DNA of 8,353 bases from an uncultured Trueperaceae bacterium (GTDB lineage: Bacteria > Deinococcota > Deinococci > Deinococcales > Trueperaceae), in assembly GCA_937907415.1 (NCBI GenBank), contig CALCHY010000387.1:1-8353 (forward strand). Direction: 5' to 3'. A program made the translations under genes and the position numbers. A model generated the notes under the pieces. It ran no database searches. It was not told the origin of the DNA and saw only the letters and a list, made by a program, of their open reading frames with translations. Positions 6,075 to 8,353 of this stretch are shown one piece after another (position 1 is the stretch's first letter; each line of letters opens with the position of its first letter).

Positions 6075-7834
6075 GCGACCTCCAGGTCGGACTCGAGCTG
6101 TTGCCTGCGGTCCATGTCTGCGTACCAGCCGCCGAGCTCGAGGAGCTCCTCGTGAGTGCCCTGCTCGGCAACGCGGCCGTCCTCGAGAACTAGCACGCGG
6201 TGAGCGTTCTGGAAGGCGCTTATCCGGTGCGCCACGATCAGGGTGGTGCGGCCGACCTGCGCCTCGGCGAGGCCAGCGAGGATGCGCGCCTCCGTCTGCG
6301 TGTCGACGGCCGAGAGCGCGTCGTCGAACATCAGGATGGCCGGCTCGCGCACGAGCGCCCTGGCGATGGCCGTGCGCTGACGCTGGCCGCCGGAGAGCGT
6401 GACGCCGCGCTCGCCAAGGCGCGTGTTGAAGCCTTGCGGGAAGTCTGCGACGTCCTCTGCGAGTTGCGCTAGCTCAGCGGCGCGCAGCACCAGCGGCTCG
6501 AGCACCTCGGCTGGGGCTTCGGGTAAGCCGTAGGCGATGTTGTCGGCGATGGTGTCAGAGAAGAGGAACGGCTCCTGTGGCACGAGACCGATGAAGCGCC
6601 GCAGCACCTCGACGGGGAAGAGCTTGTGATCGATGCCGTCGATGAGGATCTGCCCCTCGTCCGGATCCATGACGCGCGCGATGAGGTTGACGATGAGCGT
6701 CTTTCCCGCGCCGGTGCGGCCGGTGATTCCCACGGCCTCGCCCTCTTCGATCGCGAAGCTGACGCGGTCAAGCGCCTTCACGCCGTCGAACGTGACAGAA
6801 ACGTCCTTGAACTCGATACGGCCCTTGACGCTGCGCAACTCGTAGTTCGTGTGAGGACCGTCGGCCACCTTCGGTACCGAGGTGAGGATCTCGTTCAACC
6901 GGCCCCACGAAGTAGTGCCGCGCTGCACCAGGCTGCCGATCCAGCCAAGAGAGATCATCGGCCACTGGATGCCCTCGTAGAGGAACACGAAGCTCGAGAA
7001 CTCGCCGACGGACAGGTTCCCGCCGATGCCGAGAACGAGCCGGCCGCCGATGAGGAGCAGGAGCGACATCGTGACGCCGAAGAGGAACTCCATCATGGGG
7101 AAGAGCGGACCGTCGACGCGCGTTAGCGCCAAGTTGCGCTTGACGAACTCGTCGTTCAGTCGCCCGAAGGTGCTGACCTCGCGGTCCTCGATCCCGAAGC
7201 CCTTGACCACTCTGATGCCTGAGAAGTTCTCCTGCGCCATGGAGGAGACGTCGGAGAACTGCTCCTGGACGTACTTGTAACGGCGGTGCACCACGCGGAG
7301 GAGGAGGTAGAACGTCAGGGAAATGAGCGGCGCGGTGGTCAAGGTGATCAGCGAGAGCTGAGGGCTGAGGCTGAACATGCGGTAGAACGTGAAACCGAAC
7401 AGGAAGATGGTGTTGAGGCCCTGGAAGGTGGCGACGCCGGCCAGCATGCGCACGGCGCCGAGGTCGGCCGTTAGGCGCGCCATGAGGTCGCCGACCCTGG
7501 TGCGGTCGAAGTAGCCGCCGTCTAGCCGCGTGAAGTGCTTGAAGATGGCGTGGCGGATGTCGAACTGAACTTCCCAGCTGGCGTGGAGGAACACGCGCCT
7601 TACGAACACCATCGCGAACCCGGCCACGGCCATCACGCCGACGAGCGCTGCGACGTACAGCCACAGCTTGCCGTAGGTCATCGTCTGATTACGGAACTCG
7701 TCGATGGCCCGGCCCGGAATGATGGGGGTCAGGGTCGAGAAGAAGCCGTTGATGACGATGAGAAGCATTCCCAACGCCAACTTCCAACGGTGGTGGCGCA
7801 GGTAGGGCATCAGGTCACGGAAGGTCTTTAACAC
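6071..7834 (-). CDS. Heterodimeric ABC exporter subunit with Asp in place of catalytic Glu
   Basis: A 587-aa half-transporter, first gene of the exporter operon. Its membrane domain (six segments, about residues 15-300) carries the intracellular-loop features YFDRTRVGDLMARLTAD (108-124) and QENFSGIRVVKGF (201-213). The nucleotide-binding domain spans about 340-580. Motifs: Walker A GRTGAGKT 372-379, Q-loop Gln420, intact signature LSGGQ 480-484, Walker B ILMFD 500-504, H-loop His536. The residue after the Walker B Asp is Asp505 instead of Glu. This is the known substitution of the degenerate-site subunit in heterodimeric exporters such as TM287/288, TmrAB and BmrCD. That site should bind ATP but hydrolyse it poorly and act as a regulator of the cycle. 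The start is GTG with TAGGAG 4 nt upstream. The next in-frame Met, at codon 9, would trim the N-terminal elbow helix. It shares 4 nt with the downstream subunit gene. Confidence 0.93.
   Translation of the reverse strand: MLKTFRDLMPYLRHHRWKLALGMLLIVINGFFSTLTPIIPGRAIDEFRNQTMTYGKLWLYVAALVGVMAVAGFAMVFVRRVFLHASWEVQFDIRHAIFKHFTRLDGGYFDRTRVGDLMARLTADLGAVRMLAGVATFQGLNTIFLFGFTFYRMFSLSPQLSLITLTTAPLISLTFYLLLRVVHRRYKYVQEQFSDVSSMAQENFSGIRVVKGFGIEDREVSTFGRLNDEFVKRNLALTRVDGPLFPMMEFLFGVTMSLLLLIGGRLVLGIGGNLSVGEFSSFVFLYEGIQWPMISLGWIGSLVQRGTTSWGRLNEILTSVPKVADGPHTNYELRSVKGRIEFKDVSVTFDGVKALDRVSFAIEEGEAVGITGRTGAGKTLIVNLIARVMDPDEGQILIDGIDHKLFPVEVLRRFIGLVPQEPFLFSDTIADNIAYGLPEAPAEVLEPLVLRAAELAQLAEDVADFPQGFNTRLGERGVTLSGGQRQRTAIARALVREPAILMFDDALSAVDTQTEARILAGLAEAQVGRTTLIVAHRISAFQNAHRVLVLEDGRVAEQGTHEELLELGGWYADMDRRQQLESDLEVA
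6079..6084 (-). promoter_or_regulatory. Ribosome binding site of the downstream ABC subunit
   Basis: TGGAGG on the minus strand lies 4 nt before the GTG at 6074, within the last codons of the upstream subunit. It supports this start over internal Met codons (for example residue 40) and allows re-initiation after the overlapping stop. Confidence 0.65.
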
Positions 7835-7838
7835 TCGA

Positions 7839-7844
7839 CTCCTA
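7839..7844 (-). promoter_or_regulatory. Ribosome binding site of the upstream ABC subunit
   Basis: TAGGAG on the minus strand sits 4 nt before the GTG at 7834. It decides the GTG start and shows that the operon transcript has a leader, unlike the probable leaderless genes in this window. Confidence 0.6.
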
Positions 7845-7926
7845 GGCGGCAGCGGGGCGCCCGGCGCTAACGCAGGTCGCCAGGTAGTGGCTCCGTAGGG
7901 CGCGCGGGGCGGGGAGGCTGGTTCGG

Positions 7927-7955
7927 CGGCGTCAGCCCTTCATAGGCAAACGCCG
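7927..7955. other. Imperfect hairpin between exported-protein gene and ABC operon
   Basis: CGGCGT (7927-7932) pairs with ACGCCG (7950-7955). Inside it GCC (7935-7937) pairs with GGC (7945-7947), separated by a 2x2 internal loop, around a 7-nt loop CTTCATA. It begins about 38 nt past the minus-strand stop of the upstream gene. It could be the 3' end structure of that transcript, but no T tract follows on the minus strand, so it is not a standard intrinsic terminator. It could also lie in the 5' leader of the ABC operon. Confidence 0.4.
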
Positions 7956-7970
7956 AAAATGCTAGCGGCA

Positions 7971-7976
7971 ACTATA
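7971..7976 (-). promoter_or_regulatory. Candidate -10 for the ABC exporter operon
   Basis: TATAGT on the minus strand matches TATAAT at 5 of 6 positions and lies in the 159-bp spacer about 137 bp before the first ABC start. The -35 position overlaps the end of the upstream gene (CCATGA at 17 bp spacing) and is poor. If it is used, the leader would be about 130 nt and include the 7927-7955 hairpin. Confidence 0.3.
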
Positions 7977-7993
7977 CCTGCTAGTCAGAACAG

Positions 7994-8353
7994 TCATGGT
8001 ACCAGCAGCGGCTCACCGTATGGAACCCCGCCGATGAGCAACTCGAAGGTCACGGGGCCAGCCGTTACGGTCGTCCAGGAGCCGCGCAGGACCTCGCCGC
8101 CTCGGACGGTGACCATCCCAACGAGCTGCCTGTTGCCCTCCAGATCGGACGCCCACACGGCGCCCTGCTGCGTGCGGATGCCGGGCTGGATGGTCCAGGC
8201 GTACGCCACGCTCCGCAAGCTCGGTTGGCGCACCACCGCCCACACCCCGTCGGCCGTGAGAGGGATGGGGTGCGCGTTGACGGTGAGTACTAGCGTCGCG
8301 CCATCACCCGCCGCGCCAGCGCCCGGCTGCGGTTCCTGGGCGACGACGCCAGC
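7994..8353 (-). CDS. Partial exported protein of unknown family (3' part only)
   Basis: The minus-strand reading frame is open from the right window edge to a TGA at 7994-7996, giving the last 119 residues. A GTG at 8245 is internal: the frame continues upstream as AGVVAQEPQPGAGAAGDGATLVL and then TVNAHPIPLTADG, so the true start lies outside the window. The stretch AGVVAQ-EPQPGAGAAGDG looks like the end of a signal peptide followed by a flexible mature N-terminus, so the protein is probably exported; this is inferred. The rest alternates short hydrophobic strands and Gly turns, suggesting a beta-sandwich (SVAYAWTIQPG, GAVWASDLEG, VTFELLIGG), and ends in GEPLLVP. I do not recognise the family. 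It has the same orientation as the ABC operon, with 159 bp between them, so it is probably a separate transcript. Confidence 0.7.
   Translation of the reverse strand, partial: AGVVAQEPQPGAGAAGDGATLVLTVNAHPIPLTADGVWAVVRQPSLRSVAYAWTIQPGIRTQQGAVWASDLEGNRQLVGMVTVRGGEVLRGSWTTVTAGPVTFELLIGGVPYGEPLLVP

Noticed and set aside
6768..7664. Minus-strand 298-codon frame inside the upstream ABC gene
   Set aside because: It is full of Arg, His and Pro and overlaps the well-supported ABC transporter frame, which carries all expected motifs. It is an out-of-frame shadow.
7962..7984. CTAGC/GCTAG inverted repeat around the TATAGT box
   Set aside because: The arms are 5 bp with a 13-nt loop and no extension beyond one wobble pair. 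This is too weak to call an operator or terminator.

Overview
The window looks like GC-rich bacterial chromosome, gene-dense and without any mobile element, CRISPR array or plasmid signature. Several traits point to the Deinococcota (Deinococcus-Thermus, perhaps the Trueperaceae), but this is inference. Three genes lack a Shine-Dalgarno site and carry a TANNNT -10-like box 7-9 nt before the start codon. There is a TmrAB-like heterodimeric ABC exporter and a small secreted DUF11-like protein. The Sel1 gene starts with TTG and both exporter genes start with GTG.

Layout, left to right. A tRNA-Ala(CGC) gene sits on the minus strand at the left edge with a clear sigma70-type promoter (TTGACA-18-TACACT). 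A 12-TM major facilitator superfamily (MFS) transporter of unknown substrate runs on the plus strand. Its stop codon overlaps the stop of a convergent minus-strand gene for a DarA/PstA-type PII-like cyclic-di-AMP receptor. From a 72-bp divergent intergenic region a plus-strand gene encodes a large single-pass membrane protein. It has a small N-terminal alpha/beta domain, a very acidic Ala/Pro-rich linker, one membrane segment and three 36-residue Sel1 repeats. It is followed by a small secreted DUF11-like protein with a probable leaderless promoter.

The right half is a two-gene minus-strand operon for a heterodimeric ABC exporter (587-aa upstream gene, 652-aa downstream gene, 4-nt GTGA overlap). 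The two nucleotide-binding domains (NBDs) have diverged in a complementary way. One has Asp in place of the catalytic Glu. The other has a degenerate FSTGQ signature. Together they form one degenerate and one competent ATP site, as in TM287/288 and TmrAB. A 159-bp spacer holding an imperfect 9-bp hairpin separates the operon from the 3' part of an unrecognised, probably exported protein that runs off the right edge.

No single pathway links the genes. The shared theme is the cell envelope and transport (MFS carrier, ABC exporter, two exported proteins, a membrane-anchored Sel1 protein) plus one second-messenger receptor. I found no clearly novel multi-gene system. The most unusual item is the Sel1 membrane protein.
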